Of a stretch of DNA of 37,188 nucleotides, positions 9,665 through 26,857 are shown piece by piece. The translations under genes were made by a program, and so were the position numbers. The stretch is from assembly GCA_002081555.1 (NCBI GenBank), contig MZNV01002617.1, forward strand, positions 1-37,188, read 5' to 3'. The DNA comes from Protostelium mycophagum (lineage: Eukaryota > Evosea > Variosea > Protosteliida > Protosteliaceae). How positions within the stretch are numbered: position 1 is the stretch's first letter; the number at the start of each line of letters is the position of its first letter. Under the pieces are notes generated by a model. It was given only the letters and a program-made list of their open reading frames with translations, did no database searches and had not been told where the DNA came from.

Positions 9665-11908
9665 ATGAAGATCGTCTTTGGTCTTTTCTTCTTGGCCGTG
9701 GTCGGTTTTGCTGCGGCTGATGTCTATCTTCACATTCCAAGAGGAAGCAACAACCGTCTCAATGAGCAGAATACAAACAGAAACAATGCAGCTCGTCTTA
9801 TGGACACCCAAAACAACGCAAAGGTGAGAATAATTGAAGACGACCACGTCTTGATCTCTAAATGAGATTATCAAACTCAGTATTCATAGGGCGGTTATTG
9901 CATCAATGTTCCCGGCACAAACGAATACTACTATGAAGGTTCTCAATTGACCGTGGAATGGACACTTCAGCACGGCTGTGGTTCAGGAAAGGAGAGGTGA
10001 GAGTTTTTAGACCCATCAGCTGCTGATTTTTCATTTAGATGTAACGTCGTCCTCCAATACATGTGCACAGATGGCTCGGATCCCACCGTCGCGATTCGAG
10101 ATGGTACCACCACCAACACAATCCCTAACGATCCCACCGTGAGTAATTTATGCTCACAAATCTCTTGTCTGAATCCTCAAAGCAATACAATGTGAAGGAT
10201 ACCACTTACACCAACTTATACATGTATGGAATGCACGAGTCCTACAACTACTACCAAGCTTGTTCTACTCGTAGTGCCAACAGAGGTTTGTGGATTGCCG
10301 ATAGAAACCTCAACAGTGCCGCACCTACTGCTCGTTACACCCGTCAGAATAACAATGGAGGCCAATCTGGTACATTGAGACATTTGAATTGTCATCATAC
10401 TAAATAAATCAGGTTTCGAATGCCCAGAGGAGAGAGATTACTACCCATACTGGCACCCTGCTCCATGGAAAGATATTGCCGTACTCGCTGACGACCTCAG
10501 CATGTGCGATTACTACAAATCAAACTCTCAGAATGTGAAGACGACTTACCAATGTGTGGTTGTTACAGACACAAACACTTACTACCAGTTTGCTAACAAT
10601 GAGGTGGCTTCCTTTATACCCATTTATTTTCGTGTTTTTAATTTCTATAGACCCTCTGCAATGCCATTCCTGGCGCAACTTGGCAAGCGAGAAATGGATT
10701 GGGTAACGGTGCACCAGACTGCCTCTTGCATCCTCTCTCCAGAGAAAATCATCTCGGAAATGTGGTGAATGCCCAGCCCGCTCATTACAACTGGACCCTT
10801 CCCCTTAGCAAGGACGAAGCTTGCATCGCCAAAGGTAAATAAATTATTGTGATCCTCTGATGGACATGGGTTGACATGGACAGGGACTTGTACTTGTGTC
10901 TTTAGAATCCGATACAACATCAGTACTTCTGATATCGTTGGATTTGGAAACAACTTCACCGACTGGAGATCAAATGGACAGAACTCCCCCCTCCGTGGTG
11001 ACCCCACCCTCGCCATTGAAGGTGAAATTTCCGCGAAATTTCGTAGACATTTCTGAGAAGATTCAGGATGGAACTTCACTCTCGCGCTGGACACATCTCA
11101 GCACGGAAGAACTTTCCAGGATCGTTCTCACAGCTTCCAAATTGTCAGAAGACCCGGTGGAATGCCACCCAACGCCAGAATTTTCAACTTGAACGTTCGT
11201 GGAAAGCGCGGGAACATCGTACAGGTGAGAATATTATTATTTAAACCTAAACCTAAACTTCACAGGTCTACCCTGCCGTAGAGTATGATTTCGCTCCTCA
11301 GACACTTGAAGTTAGGAAAGGAGACTTTGTGCACTTCCAATGGGTGGGATGTGACAACAACCCCGCGGGAAATGCTGGAGAAGGAAGGGACCAGACTGAC
11401 AGGAGTAACATCGTAGAGATCGGAGATTCTTCCTACTCCACGATCTCCTCTTATGCTTCCTTTATGAGCGGACAGTCCAACCCCCTCTTTGACACCACCG
11501 CATCCAGAGCCTTGATGGCCAGCGCAGGACAGAACATGTCCAACTGTAACCCCGCTGCAAACAACGACAATGACGTCACCAACTGCAAGAAGTTGAACGC
11601 CGCTCCCGCATATTTCGATGGAGGATTGTACCAACAAAACACCACCGGAACAAAGAGGTTCTTCTCTACCCGTAACAACAACTTTTCCAACCGAGACCAG
11701 AAGGGTGAGATTTTAATCTGACGGTCGAGTTGTAGAATGACGGAGCTCAGGAATTTTGGTGGTCCAGCCTCTGTTGCCTGTCTGGGGTATTGCTCTCGTT
11801 GCCATCGGATCTGCGGTGTTTGCTGGTGGAGCTGTTGTTGCAGGAGGAATCTTTTACTCTTCTCTTCACCCTACTTCTTCCGTTGCAAACATTTTCAATA
11901 GAGTCTAA
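9665..11908 (+). CDS. DD3-3-like secreted or membrane-anchored protein
   Basis: The start is the ATG at 9665, encoding a signal peptide ([18 protein letters not shown]) followed at once by [20 protein letters not shown] associate that N-terminal signature with the DD3-3 family, named from Dictyostelium and found in several protist groups and some animals. Conserved-looking blocks follow: [58 protein letters not shown] and the Cys-rich [16 protein letters not shown] cupredoxin-like or DOMON-like stretch comes next ([25 protein letters not shown]...W.GCDNN). After an intron at about 11705-11750, the last exon gives a C-terminal membrane helix ([20 protein letters not shown]) and ends with TAA at 11906-11908. 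The product is about 600 residues and is probably on the cell surface or in a vesicle membrane. Its biochemical function is not known to me. Confidence 0.75.
11022..11066 (+). repeat. Intron made almost entirely of four 11-bp palindrome units
   Basis: This is a 45-nt intron of the DD3-3-like gene. After GT come GAAATTTC (11024), GAAATTTC (11035), GACATTTC (11046) and GAAGATTC (11057), each separated by three bases, and then AG. The phase-1 junction joins ...TLAIE to WNFTLAL. This is the clearest member of the family. Confidence 0.85.
11241..11260 (+). repeat. Short telomere-like CCTAAA repeat in an intron
   Basis: AAACCTAAACCTAAAC sits in the intron that follows ...GKRGNIVQ in the DD3-3-like gene. 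It amounts to about two and a half copies of CCTAAA and may be chance or a relic. Confidence 0.6.
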
Positions 11909-12309
11909 GATTGAGATGGTGAGAATAAATGTAAAATATATTCACCATACATTTTCTACGAATTCTTGGTGGGCACGTTGTCGGTTTTAAACGTGAATCT
12001 TTGCGGTTACTGCCGTCCAATGGGTCAGCTTCATAGTGGAGGCAGGAGAAGTGTTCACATGCGGTTATAAAGGCATCTCAGGAATGTGACAACACGATTG
12101 ATTGAACTTGCGGAATTGTACATCTACGACTACGTCTTTGGGAAAAGGGGACAAGCGGTGCGTAATGCTGAGAGAATTGGTGGAAATTTCTTGAGGAGTA
12201 CGGAAGCGCAACATGGTTTTCACACCGCAAAGGGATCAACTGATCGAGCACCTTCATGAGACAGGAATATTTATTTTAGACAATAAACATAATGGCTTGG
12301 AACGACCGT
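11909..12309 (+). other. Unassigned stretch between genes
   Basis: No gene can be supported here with confidence. Several short frames look protein-like, including one running from ATG 12214 (MVFTPQRDQLIEHLHETG) that stays open to the TAG near 12353. They may be upstream exons or the 5' end of the following gene, but I found no phase-consistent junctions. AATAAA occurs at 12282 (ACAATAAAC). Confidence 0.3.
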
Positions 12310-12858
12310 CAATGGAAGGGATTGGTGGAGAAGAAAATTTCTGCCGTCCGGAAACATAGACGGACTTTACTGGAAACCCAGCCGAGGATCAATTCACGTG
12401 CGAGGTTCTTTGTTCAAACGTTTGCACTACGCCATCTTCAAAGGCCAAAAGTTCAGAAGAATCGTGAGTGTCAACCGTATTTAGAAGACTAAAATATGCA
12501 GACCTCCTTCTTGAAGGGATGGGAGGATGAGTGGTGTTTCGTCGAATATAGAATTGGGCCAGCTAACACCACTACACACTGCAAAGATATTCACGCAGCC
12601 AACCAGTTGGACTTCACACTTCTGCTCTCTTTTGTTCACAGTCACTATGAGCAAAAAAACTCCGGGACAGACATCTCACACTTTGCCGCAGACAGTCCCA
12701 TGAGTACACATTCTGAAGAGTTTGAACAGTCGAGATCGCCCTCTTTGTATGAATCAGACCCTTTTAATCAAGAGCTGGAGACGAATTATTATAGTGTGGA
12801 TTTGTACACTCAGAGGATAATATCCTACAACATGACGGGGGAGGACGTTCCGGTGTAA
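12310..12858 (+). CDS. Small unknown protein, two supported exons
   Basis: I do not recognise this gene. The first supported exon (about 12312-12463) reads GNIDGLYWKPSRGSIHVRG followed by a basic FKRLHYAIFKGQKFRRI. A 38-nt intron (12464-12501, GTGAG...TGCAG) joins it in phase to TSFLKGWEDEWCFVEYRIG. The second exon is acidic and Ser-rich at its end and stops at TAA 12856-12858. The true start lies upstream and is unresolved. The following 12878-13084 frame of 68 codons could be an extra exon or noise; I could not connect it. Confidence 0.4.
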
Positions 12859-13100
12859 TTTGATGTAAATAAAACAGATGTATTCTGTGAGTCTATTGGA
12901 AAGTTTCTTGTCTGTACAAAGGTCAGAAGATCTGGTTGGCAGCTGGTTCTACTTTCTGCTTTGGCTTCACACGGTCTACAATGAGGTTGACCGGAACAAA
13001 ATCTCCGGAAACGCCAAGTTGTGGAAGGCATGTCCAATGCAACGTTGCAACGAAGATTTCTTTTCACTGACAGTAATCATTTGAGAGCATATTCTCAGAC

Positions 13101-18452
<5,352 letters not shown>

Positions 18453-18541
18453 TATTCACCACATTTAGAAATTTTGGAAATACATTCGACTTTTTCATAT
18501 TTTTTCAAAAGAAGATTTTTTCCAATTTACATTTAGAAAAT
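18453..18541. other. Convergent intergenic gap
   Basis: This 89-bp AT-rich stretch between the ABC transporter stop and the ATG2 stop must hold both 3' ends. I see no other feature in it. Confidence 0.5.
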
Positions 18542-21500
18542 TTATTGTCTGCGCTCTTTATACTTCTCCTTGCTCGTCTCGTACTCATTCTTATCCAGAG
18601 TATTTCTCATCCCCAATGTCAGGTTAGAGAAGGCCCCGACTGTGCCAATGACAGGTTGCAATATCGCGTGAGGTACTTGTCTTAATCCTCCCGTGGATAT
18701 GGCCGTGAACGAGTTCTGAAAGCTGTTCACTATGTTTGTGGCGGCAAGTGTGGCCCCTTCTGAAATATTTCCGGGCTGCATGGCGTAATTGCTGATGTGC
18801 TGGCGGTCTGGTGACGTGCCTGTCAAAACCTGTCACGTGTCAGAAAAAATTCAATTGGTATTGAGATGTCACCTTGTCTACTTTTGTTAGACCCTTCTTG
18901 AAGGTGATCGCGGAGGAGGCTGATATGTTCAATAGCTCCACTGTCACTTTTTGGAGCAATGTTGTCGCTCCCGCACCCAGGCCTGTCTATGTCATTTCTG
19001 TGATATTTCGGTGAGATCTCGCGGGAACTTCACCTTTGAGAATGTTTCCTCCCTTGTTCCACTCTTCTACCGGTGTTTTGATCAGATCTACAACGGCTGT
19101 ACCTATATTTAGACATATCTGGACTGGTTGACCTATTCTTGTGCCCCATAGATAATTAAATATCTCTCCTCGCTTGAAGTCTTTGAAATAATTATTCATC
19201 ATCTCCTCTACAAGCTCATCCGTATTCTTAACCTGTCAAGACACGTCAGTGTCAATATGACATCTCCCATAATAACTTGATATTCATCACAACTATTTGA
19301 AATGAAATATTTTATGCCAGAAAACAGCAGGGGCATATAGATCTGTTGAGATCTCACCTTCACCAGGAAGAAGGAGCTGAGAGTGATGGGTGCTTTCATA
19401 AGCTCCACTGTCTTAATCGCCCAAACATTGTTCCCGACTTTGATATCTGAGTATAGAGATCCTAATGTCGTCTTTGGCTTGTAGTCGATGATCGTATCGA
19501 TGTCACTCAGCTCGAAATATTCTAATATATTCAGAGAGATTTCCACGAAATTTCGACGAAAACTAACCGAAGAGGTAAGTGCCTTCTGGTGTTGGGGGTA
19601 CTTTTTTGGGTATTTCCGTCGACTTCTCCATGTTATTTACTGTGTACATCACAAAATCACTCATGAAGGAGAGAGTGTCCAAGTCTACATATAATCTCAT
19701 AGGTTGTACTTCCGTCTACATCGATCAATATTTTTCCGCCAAAAATAGATCACCTTGAGCTTGTACGATTCCGTGAGATTTCCCTCGTATTTTCCCTTCT
19801 CGAGAATAAGGGATACGACAGGTAGTTGGGCACCATTATTTGTGCTGTTGTAGATGCTCGTGCTGGAATTTCTTGAAGAAAAATCACCACCTTTTCTCGT
19901 AAAAGTGAGTAGCTTTGCATGATGTGATCTGTTCACGTGATCCGCTATTGTGATCATCCTTATCTACAATCCTCGATATTTATTATTTAAATAAATGATC
20001 ACCTCAAGCATGACGCGCATCTCTGCCTCTTGATTGGGTGCGAAATTATCAACGGTAATATTTATATCATCTACATCGATCTGTACAGAATCTCTCACAT
20101 TGGATATCGCCTCATTATTCACCTATCACACTTTTATTCCAATAGATATAGTAACAAAATCATATTGAATACACTTGGTCAAAGTGAAATAGGTGCCGAA
20201 AGCATTAAGACATATTCATAATAACCCACCCTCTCTATCGGCTCGAAGCTATCCTCATTACTCCAATCCCTTCCTCCTCTCATAATTATGGATATATGCA
20301 ATCCATTGATCTTCAAGCTCTGCTCTATCTTTAAGCTATAAATACTCAGTCTCATTCTCTCATATGTTTGGAATAGTTTTTTCCAGTTGTAGATGTTGTG
20401 TGTATTATTATCAAGGATAAAAACAGACTTTGGAAGGAAGATGGAAGTGAGGGGAGGCTTCTCAGGCTTGATCTCTTCCTCTATAAATTCCCAGGTCTCT
20501 TCTATATCCATGGATCCCCTATTACGCATGGGAATATTCTTGGAATTGGAGTCATAGTCTTCTTGTATTACCAGCTCCTCCCTTTTATTCTGAACGGGTC
20601 TGGTCTGAATCGAGTGTGCTTGTCTTCTAAAAATAGATTAAAATTGTGACGCATTTTACAATGTTGTAAAAGGACTCACGAGGGTGGTGGGACCTCGTCG
20701 TCCTCGTCGAATAAAACTCCTGAGAAGATTAGAAAAAATTAAGCCATCTACAACGTGCCTGGCTCTTTGGCTTTTTGCGTCGGTCGTGAAGATCTCTTCG
20801 AACTGGAACTGCCGGAAGATCTCTTGTTTTCTGAGTCCTCCAAATTTCTTCGTCCAAGTCAGGGGAGATTTGGATGTGAATCTCACCTTGATGAAGATCT
20901 CGACTTCGTCCGTTGTCGAGAATCTTTTTCCACTGTATTGTTCTGTGGTATGACTGATTGTAGATTGTCGATATGTTTCTGTGTCGTGTCGACATGTTTC
21001 TGTATCGTGTCGACAGAGACTGATTTGTCGAGGGTTGTAGGGTTTGAGACTGGACTCTTTTGTCTCTGCTGTACAGGTGCTGGTGATGGGTCCAATAGTG
21101 GAGATCTACAACGGTCATAATGAATAAAATAGGATCAAAAGAATAACATACAATTGTGCGGATAAGTCTCTGAGTATTGTGGTGGAGATACGATGTAAGG
21201 TACACAATGAATCCGGTCTCAATTGTACAGTGAACATAGATATATTCTCATTATTGTCTGGTGGCTGAAAATTGACATTTATGACACGTCCATTCTCACG
21301 TGTGTGCGATAATATCTATCATATTAAATCTCCAAATTTCATCGAAATTTCACTCACCTCCAGGAATTGCAACTCCATCAAAGACACCAAGCATTTACTC
21401 TTTAATTATTCAGAGAATTTTCAACCTTAATAAACTCACCGAGAAGTGAGATGTGATGTTAGGATGGCACAGATCAAACCATATCTCCCCATTCCCTAGA

Positions 21501-24500
21501 TGTGTAAAATCCTCCTTCATCCACACTCTCACATCACTGATCGTGCATGATATCACGGAAGACGATGACGTCACCACAGGATAGCTGGATATCTACACAT
21601 TTATCAATATAGATCGGTTTACTGATCGTATCACCTTGATGTGATCAATTGTGAGGAGAGCTCTTGGAGGAACGATGTATATATCCTTCATCGTCTTCAT
21701 ATTATAACCACCCTTACTGGTCGTATTCATCATATTCGGCTGATAATATATGCTCACACCCGATCCCACTATCTCGATACTAGGTGCCGTCGCTATCACG
21801 TGTTATTCCATCACAAAATCCGTGAGTACGAGATTATTATCATTGTGAAAGCCGACCTGAAGTATTTGTCTCCTCTCTTTTCTCTCGCTCCAAGAGCTTG
21901 AGGAATTTTGACCAAGAATTATAGTATGTCCCAGCTGTGATCGTGTTGAATAAGAGTAGATTCCCTCCTATGCTGGCTCTTAGGGATGTAGCGGTCAGAG
22001 AAAAAGGGGCGCAGTATGACTCGTCCATACGTAATTGCCTCGGAGTTTTACGTAATAAAACTCCGTTCTCGTCGTCCAACAGCTTCATGTCATACGCATT
22101 TACGTACACAAATGTCCCTGTCTACAACGAGTCAGTCCCAAAATCTCTCTATATCTCACCTTGTTCTGAGAACCACCGGAGATAACACCTTGAAACACCC
22201 GCAGCCCGTCCACTTCGACCGGAAAAGTCAAATTTTTCGAGGCAAACAAGGAGCCAGCAGTTGTAGATGGCATATCATCAATGAGATGAATTGTTCCCTT
22301 ATCTACTGATAATAATAACGATGATGTAGATGTCTCTCCACCAGAAAATTCCTCGGAAAGTTTCTCAAAAAAATCAAAGTCCGAACGGAACAAGTCCACT
22401 CTCACACAAGGCAATATCGCCTCCACGATCACCTTCTGTCAAATTGTGTGAAATTTCATCTAAATATCACGGAAATTCCAACTCACCGAGGCTTGTTTTG
22501 TCCGGTCGAGATCAATTACGCCCTTATCTGTGAGAGAAGAGACATGCGTGCACTCTTCACTGTACCAAGAGAATAGCATGTTCTTGTTAAAATTATCGTG
22601 CATGTTCATCATCATGGTGGGGATGTTCCTCATCTTGTCCGTGAAAGGTATGGCCTCTTGCATTCTTAGCTCTACCTTGGGCCTGTCATCTGAATCTTGT
22701 GTCCATATCTTCATCAACATCCGTGTTCCTATTGATTTTAGACGGTATGATAGAGTTATCTACTCACTTTTCAGTGATAATATGTGCATAACCAAGGACT
22801 GGAATTCGGCGTGTAGAATGGACTCTTTATACTGTGGTACTCTGTTGCTCAAGTATAAATTGGTCACGTCGAGATGGAAGCTGTGTGCCATATCATGGTA
22901 TTTGGGTGGTAATTTCACTTCCACAGTCATTTGGTTACATTTCAGGTTGAAAAGTGCCTCCTTCTTGTCATTCATGAGAGAAACGTCACGGAAATTTCGT
23001 CTGATTTCTTGTGTCTCTGAGATGGTGGATAATGCTTGTGTCATCCTTGTGAATGGTGAAAGATCGTGGGGAATGAAAAGTATCGGAAGGCGTAATTCGA
23101 TGTCGTATATCTGTCTCCCTATTCTCTTCATTATCTCATAATCCAATATTTGTGCAACGCCCAAAAACAGATACGAAGCTTATTGTAGATGATTAGGAAA
23201 CCACACCAGGCCTTTTGTTCGGCAGAGCCAAGGGCCGCAGTGACACGTCGTGACAAATATAAACAATATAAGAATCGTGATAGATGAAAAAGTGCTGACC
23301 TTCTGTTGATTTCGTGGTGATGAGGCATCCGAGTGGTGTCTTCGACTTTTGTTTTTCGGCATTCAATACAAAAAATTGAACCGGCTCTACAACGGTATAA
23401 ATAATCGTTTTTGGTCATCTACAACTGACCCATATCGCCTACTTGCTCGAGGAATATAATATTCCCTATTTTCATTTTGAAGGCAGTTTTCTTCAAGTGC
23501 GGATTGAATGAGCTCATGTTAAAATCTTGTATCTACAACCAGTCATTACATCATGACACGTCATTAAAAATACTCACTTGAATAGAAAAGGAAGAATTAG
23601 TTCCTGAGATCTGTGCCTCTGAACTCTTCAGAGAACAATTGAGAGACTTGATCCTCAATATGGCTTGCATTTTTGATATACTTGGTGTCTGGGTCAAACC
23701 ACCCTGTTTCATTTGATTAAAACACATCTACAACGAGGAAAATACTCACTCCCGCGAAAAATGAGCCCGTCATTGAGGAGGAGACAGCAGAAGAGGATAA
23801 TCCCAAGAAGCTCCGTTGTAGTGCCTCAAAATTCTGTTCATTCGAATTTTTCTTGCTGATAGACACGCCCCTGCGGTCCAATTTGGACTGCGTTCCAAAA
23901 GATTGGACTAGGAATTCAGAATTGGACAGATCTTGGCGCGTTGTAGATTCGATAATTTCCATCATGAAACTATTGAGATGTACCAACTGAGGTCCAGAAA
24001 TTTGAGCGTCTACAGAGCCTTGTGTAAAATTCAAGTCCATCTACAATGATCAATTTTGGAATAAAAAATTTGAACAAGTTTTTACCTCCATGTTTGTGAA
24101 TTCATCCCGATCATTCTTCTGGTATGAGATGTATATCTTATTACTCTCTGAAATTTCAAAGACCTTTCCTTCTAGCCATGGTTTCCTTGGTGATATAATA
24201 TCCACCTATTTTATTTTTTAGATTTTCATTTCAACGAACCAATGTTGCTTCACCTTGACGTCCTTAATTTCAGCCTGCTTTCTCGACTGTTTCGCCCTGT
24301 TCTCTTCCCTCTCTTCGCTCTCTGTAATATACGTCATCATAGTGTAAAAATCAACCATCTACAACCAGACAACCCCACTCACCCCCCTCAGCGTATTGTG
24401 TGTCGTTGGAGAACTCTACAGAGCCCAGTGTTAACCTTATCGCGTCTTCTCCTTCTTTTTCTACATAAACGGTGGTATTGACTAATACCACATGCATCTT

Positions 24501-25202
24501 GGAAAAAATACTCTCAAAAAGTTCCTCTAAAGATTCTATGCCCAAGTTCTCCTCGTACTCTGAAGACCTCTCTGCTTTATTTTGTTGCTGAATAAATGAG
24601 ATTTGTAATTTATTTCTATCTGGCTGATTTGTACATTTAGAACTCACTTGATTCTGCTCTGTCTCATTCAGAATGATGGATCTGGACAGGGATTTTTCCA
24701 GTGACTTCTCGATGGAGTGATGAATATCTTCTGTTGTGAAGTCTTTCGCGACGGCGAGGTGAAACTCTGCGTCTTTGATCGTGATCCTCACACTTTCTGT
24801 GGCCATCTACGATGAATGGTGAATCAACGAACAAATTCCTGTGTTAATACCTTCCTCCATGGAATATTTATACTCAAGAGTCCAATGGTAGCAGATATAA
24901 TCTGAAAGGGTGATACATTATTTAACTTGGCGTTGAGAACCTGTTTATCATTTCAACAATCGTGGCTTCTTGTTCAATATCGACTGCTGAATTTTGGTCT
25001 GACACATTTGGGTATTTTAATGTTAAATTACCTCTTCGCTTAATTCTATATTAGCGATGGTCCCAGTACCATCCCACAAACTCAGTTCGAATTGATCTTG
25101 TATTAGCTCATCTTTCAAATATATTCGGCACGCATTATTGAAGACAAACCGAAGCATCCGCCCCGGAGAAGAGTAGAAGAGGTTGGCACATCGCTTGAAC
25201 AT
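18542..25202 (-). CDS. ATG2: Autophagy-related protein 2 (ATG2) homologue
   Basis: ATG2 is a rod-shaped bridge lipid-transfer protein that moves phospholipid from the ER to the growing autophagosome with ATG9 and WIPI/ATG18. The start is the ATG at 25202. The N-terminus is a chorein-type domain: RMLRFVFNNACRIYLKDELI, SLWDGTGTIANIELSEE, and, after a 91-nt intron, VLNAKLNNVSPFQIISATIG. The long middle consists of repeating beta-rich segments typical of the family. The C-terminus carries the diagnostic ATG2 end: GQPVQICLNIGTAVVDLIKTPVEEWNKGG and later QPGNISEG, VPHAILQPVIGTVGAFSNLTLGMRNTLD and EKYKERR, with the stop at 18542. Estimated product is about 1,700 residues, within the family range. 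More than 25 short introns are present, several of the 11-bp palindrome family and many ending GTTGTAG. VPS13 shares the chorein domain, but the C-terminal block favours ATG2. Confidence 0.88.
19522..19567 (-). repeat. Four-unit palindrome-family intron (ATG2)
   Basis: This is a 46-nt intron. Read on the minus strand, GT is followed by TAGTTTTC, GAAATTTC, GAAATCTC and GAATATAT at exact 11-bp spacing, then TAG. Confidence 0.75.
21316..21357 (-). repeat. Palindrome-family intron (ATG2)
   Basis: This is a 42-nt intron. On the minus strand GTGAGT is followed by GAAATTTC and GAAATTTG and a weaker ATTTAATA, at 11-bp spacing, ending GATAG. Confidence 0.7.
22436..22486 (-). repeat. Four-unit palindrome-family intron (ATG2)
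   Basis: This is a 51-nt intron. On the minus strand GTGAGTT is followed by GGAATTTC, GATATTTA, GAAATTTC and CAATTTGA at 11-bp spacing, then CAG. Confidence 0.75.
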
Positions 25203-25334
25203 GGCAATGTGCAGCGAGTTTTACCAATCAAACATTTGTGTCTCCCCGGTTCAATTTTTTGGTCGCGGAAATATTTGACCAAATTTAAATTTTACAGAAG
25301 TTATTTTTATCTTAAGCCAGGACATTGCCAGAGA
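25203..25334. other. Intergenic gap
   Basis: This is 132 bp of AT-rich sequence between the ATG2 start and the stop of the upstream, same-strand F-box-like gene. It should hold the ATG2 promoter. No motif was recognised. Confidence 0.4.
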
Positions 25335-26793
25335 CTATGCATGTGTCCTTCTTGAAATCTTGACAGTCTCTAAGAATGTTTTTCTGTCTGTCTCCGCCTT
25401 TCCAAGCTGATCGAATGAGATCTCCAGATCGGTGAGCCGCAAGTCTTCGCCCTCCTCTATCACCGCTGATTCTGGCGTGAAACTGATATAGCTCATATAT
25501 TCTCCCAAAGGCTTAGCGCTCATATCTATATGTGGTACGTCATCTTTTTCAATCAGGAGCCATGCTGGTGCCATCTTCAGAGATGCGTACGCCATGTACT
25601 GTACAATTCAGATTTCGACAGTATTTAGATGTACAACTCCCTGACCTTACAGTGGCCATCAATTATGATCCTATCCTCCGTCTTCCACTCAAAATCCTCG
25701 AAATGCTGGTTATATTGACCATTCCATACAAAACTGAGGCCTGCAGCCTTTCTCGGCACGACCGCCACTACAATCGGCCGTTTACCACTCTGGATTTTCT
25801 CTTTATAATACGCAATTTTGGTTTGCTCTTCAGATTCCCCCGTCTTTTGTGTTGCGTAAGTGGTTGTGCTCAGCATCTCCGGAGTATTCTGTCGCATTCA
25901 GTCGTATTTGTAGATGTACAATCACCAGAGGGGCATATGGACGGAGGGGGGAATGGTTTTCTAAAGAGATGTTCGGGTCTCTGTACAATGTCAATACGGG
26001 GCATCTACACGGAGCTTACAGCGCTCTGGAGATGAATCTTGTAGGTTCTCCCTGTTTTGCTGGGATGTATTTCAGTGTGTAATTTCCAGCATCTAAGAGT
26101 GACAATAGTTGTGGGTATTGCGACTACGGTTTTATTGAGAAGATATGCTCATATGTATGTATCTCACCGATATGGTTTCTGAAGGATCAAAACCGCCATG
26201 ATCAAATGATTCAAGATGAGCTCTCGTACCGTCTTTTGCTGCAATCCTGAGTGTAACGTGAGTGCACACAATGATGATGATCACTTACCAAGACGGCACG
26301 TCTCGTAGCTGGTGCTTCCTCATGATTTGAAAAGTGAGAGTCTGCCAATACTGTTGGGTCTTTGAGGGCCACACGTAGGCAAGAATTGAGCCATCGAGGG
26401 AAACTCCAATGCCAAATCCATTCAAGATGTGGAGCCCACCTCCATTTGTGTGTGAGAGGAACTTTTCCGTCTTCGATTCTTTCGCCTGTAACATCCCTGT
26501 AAAAATTTAGACTGATGGAGAGATGTATGTATTATCTTCTGCATACTTTTATACTTCTCTTTGAAGGAATCTGATTTAACCTGATTGTTTTACGAATAAA
26601 ATGGGACGACAACACATACCTCTAAAGGAATTCCAAAGTCGATGTTGCAGAGAGTGCGCCAGCTGGTCTGATCAAAATGTTTATCGTGGTTTATAATCTG
26701 ATTGAATCTCTTATTTGACCGCGACAGAACCATCAATGATTTCAGGGGTATGTATCTGACAAGATCGGGTGTAATTGTGAGTGTTGTTTCCAT
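25335..26793 (-). CDS. F-box-like protein
   Basis: The start is the ATG at 26793 (METTLTITPD) and the stop is at 25335, after KISRRTHA. Residues about 8-50 fit an F-box: LVRYIPLKSLMVLSRSNKRF, then a W..LC segment. F-box proteins bind SKP1 and deliver substrates to cullin-1 ubiquitin ligases. After a 40-nt intron the next exons give a beta-rich region (GGGLHILNGFGIGVSLDGSI, YWQTLTFQIMRKHQL) that would be the substrate-binding part. Further downstream are KRPIVVAVVPRKAAG and MAYASLKMAPAWLLIEKDD. The C-terminal family is unknown to me. At the junction near 26100-26170 the canonical GT-AG join leads to an early stop. The protein-like continuation (DAGNYTLKYIPAKQGE) needs a one-base shift, so that junction is uncertain. 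Confidence 0.55.
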
Positions 26794-26857
26794 CTCCTTT
26801 GTTGATTGGCCGTGTGTGCCAAATCTTGATCAGTTGTAGATTGAAAGGGTTGCCAAA

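Noticed and set aside
11022-11066. CRISPR-like array reading of the 11-bp repeats
   Set aside because: Units are too short, there are no spacers, and the arrays sit exactly inside phase-consistent introns of eukaryotic genes.
12825-13067. 80-codon minus-strand Cys-rich ORF
   Set aside because: No start context or domain, and it overlaps an equally plausible plus-strand frame.
18542-25202. VPS13 instead of ATG2
   Set aside because: The chorein N-terminus fits both, but the C-terminal block ending LTLGMRNTLD...EKYK is the ATG2 type.
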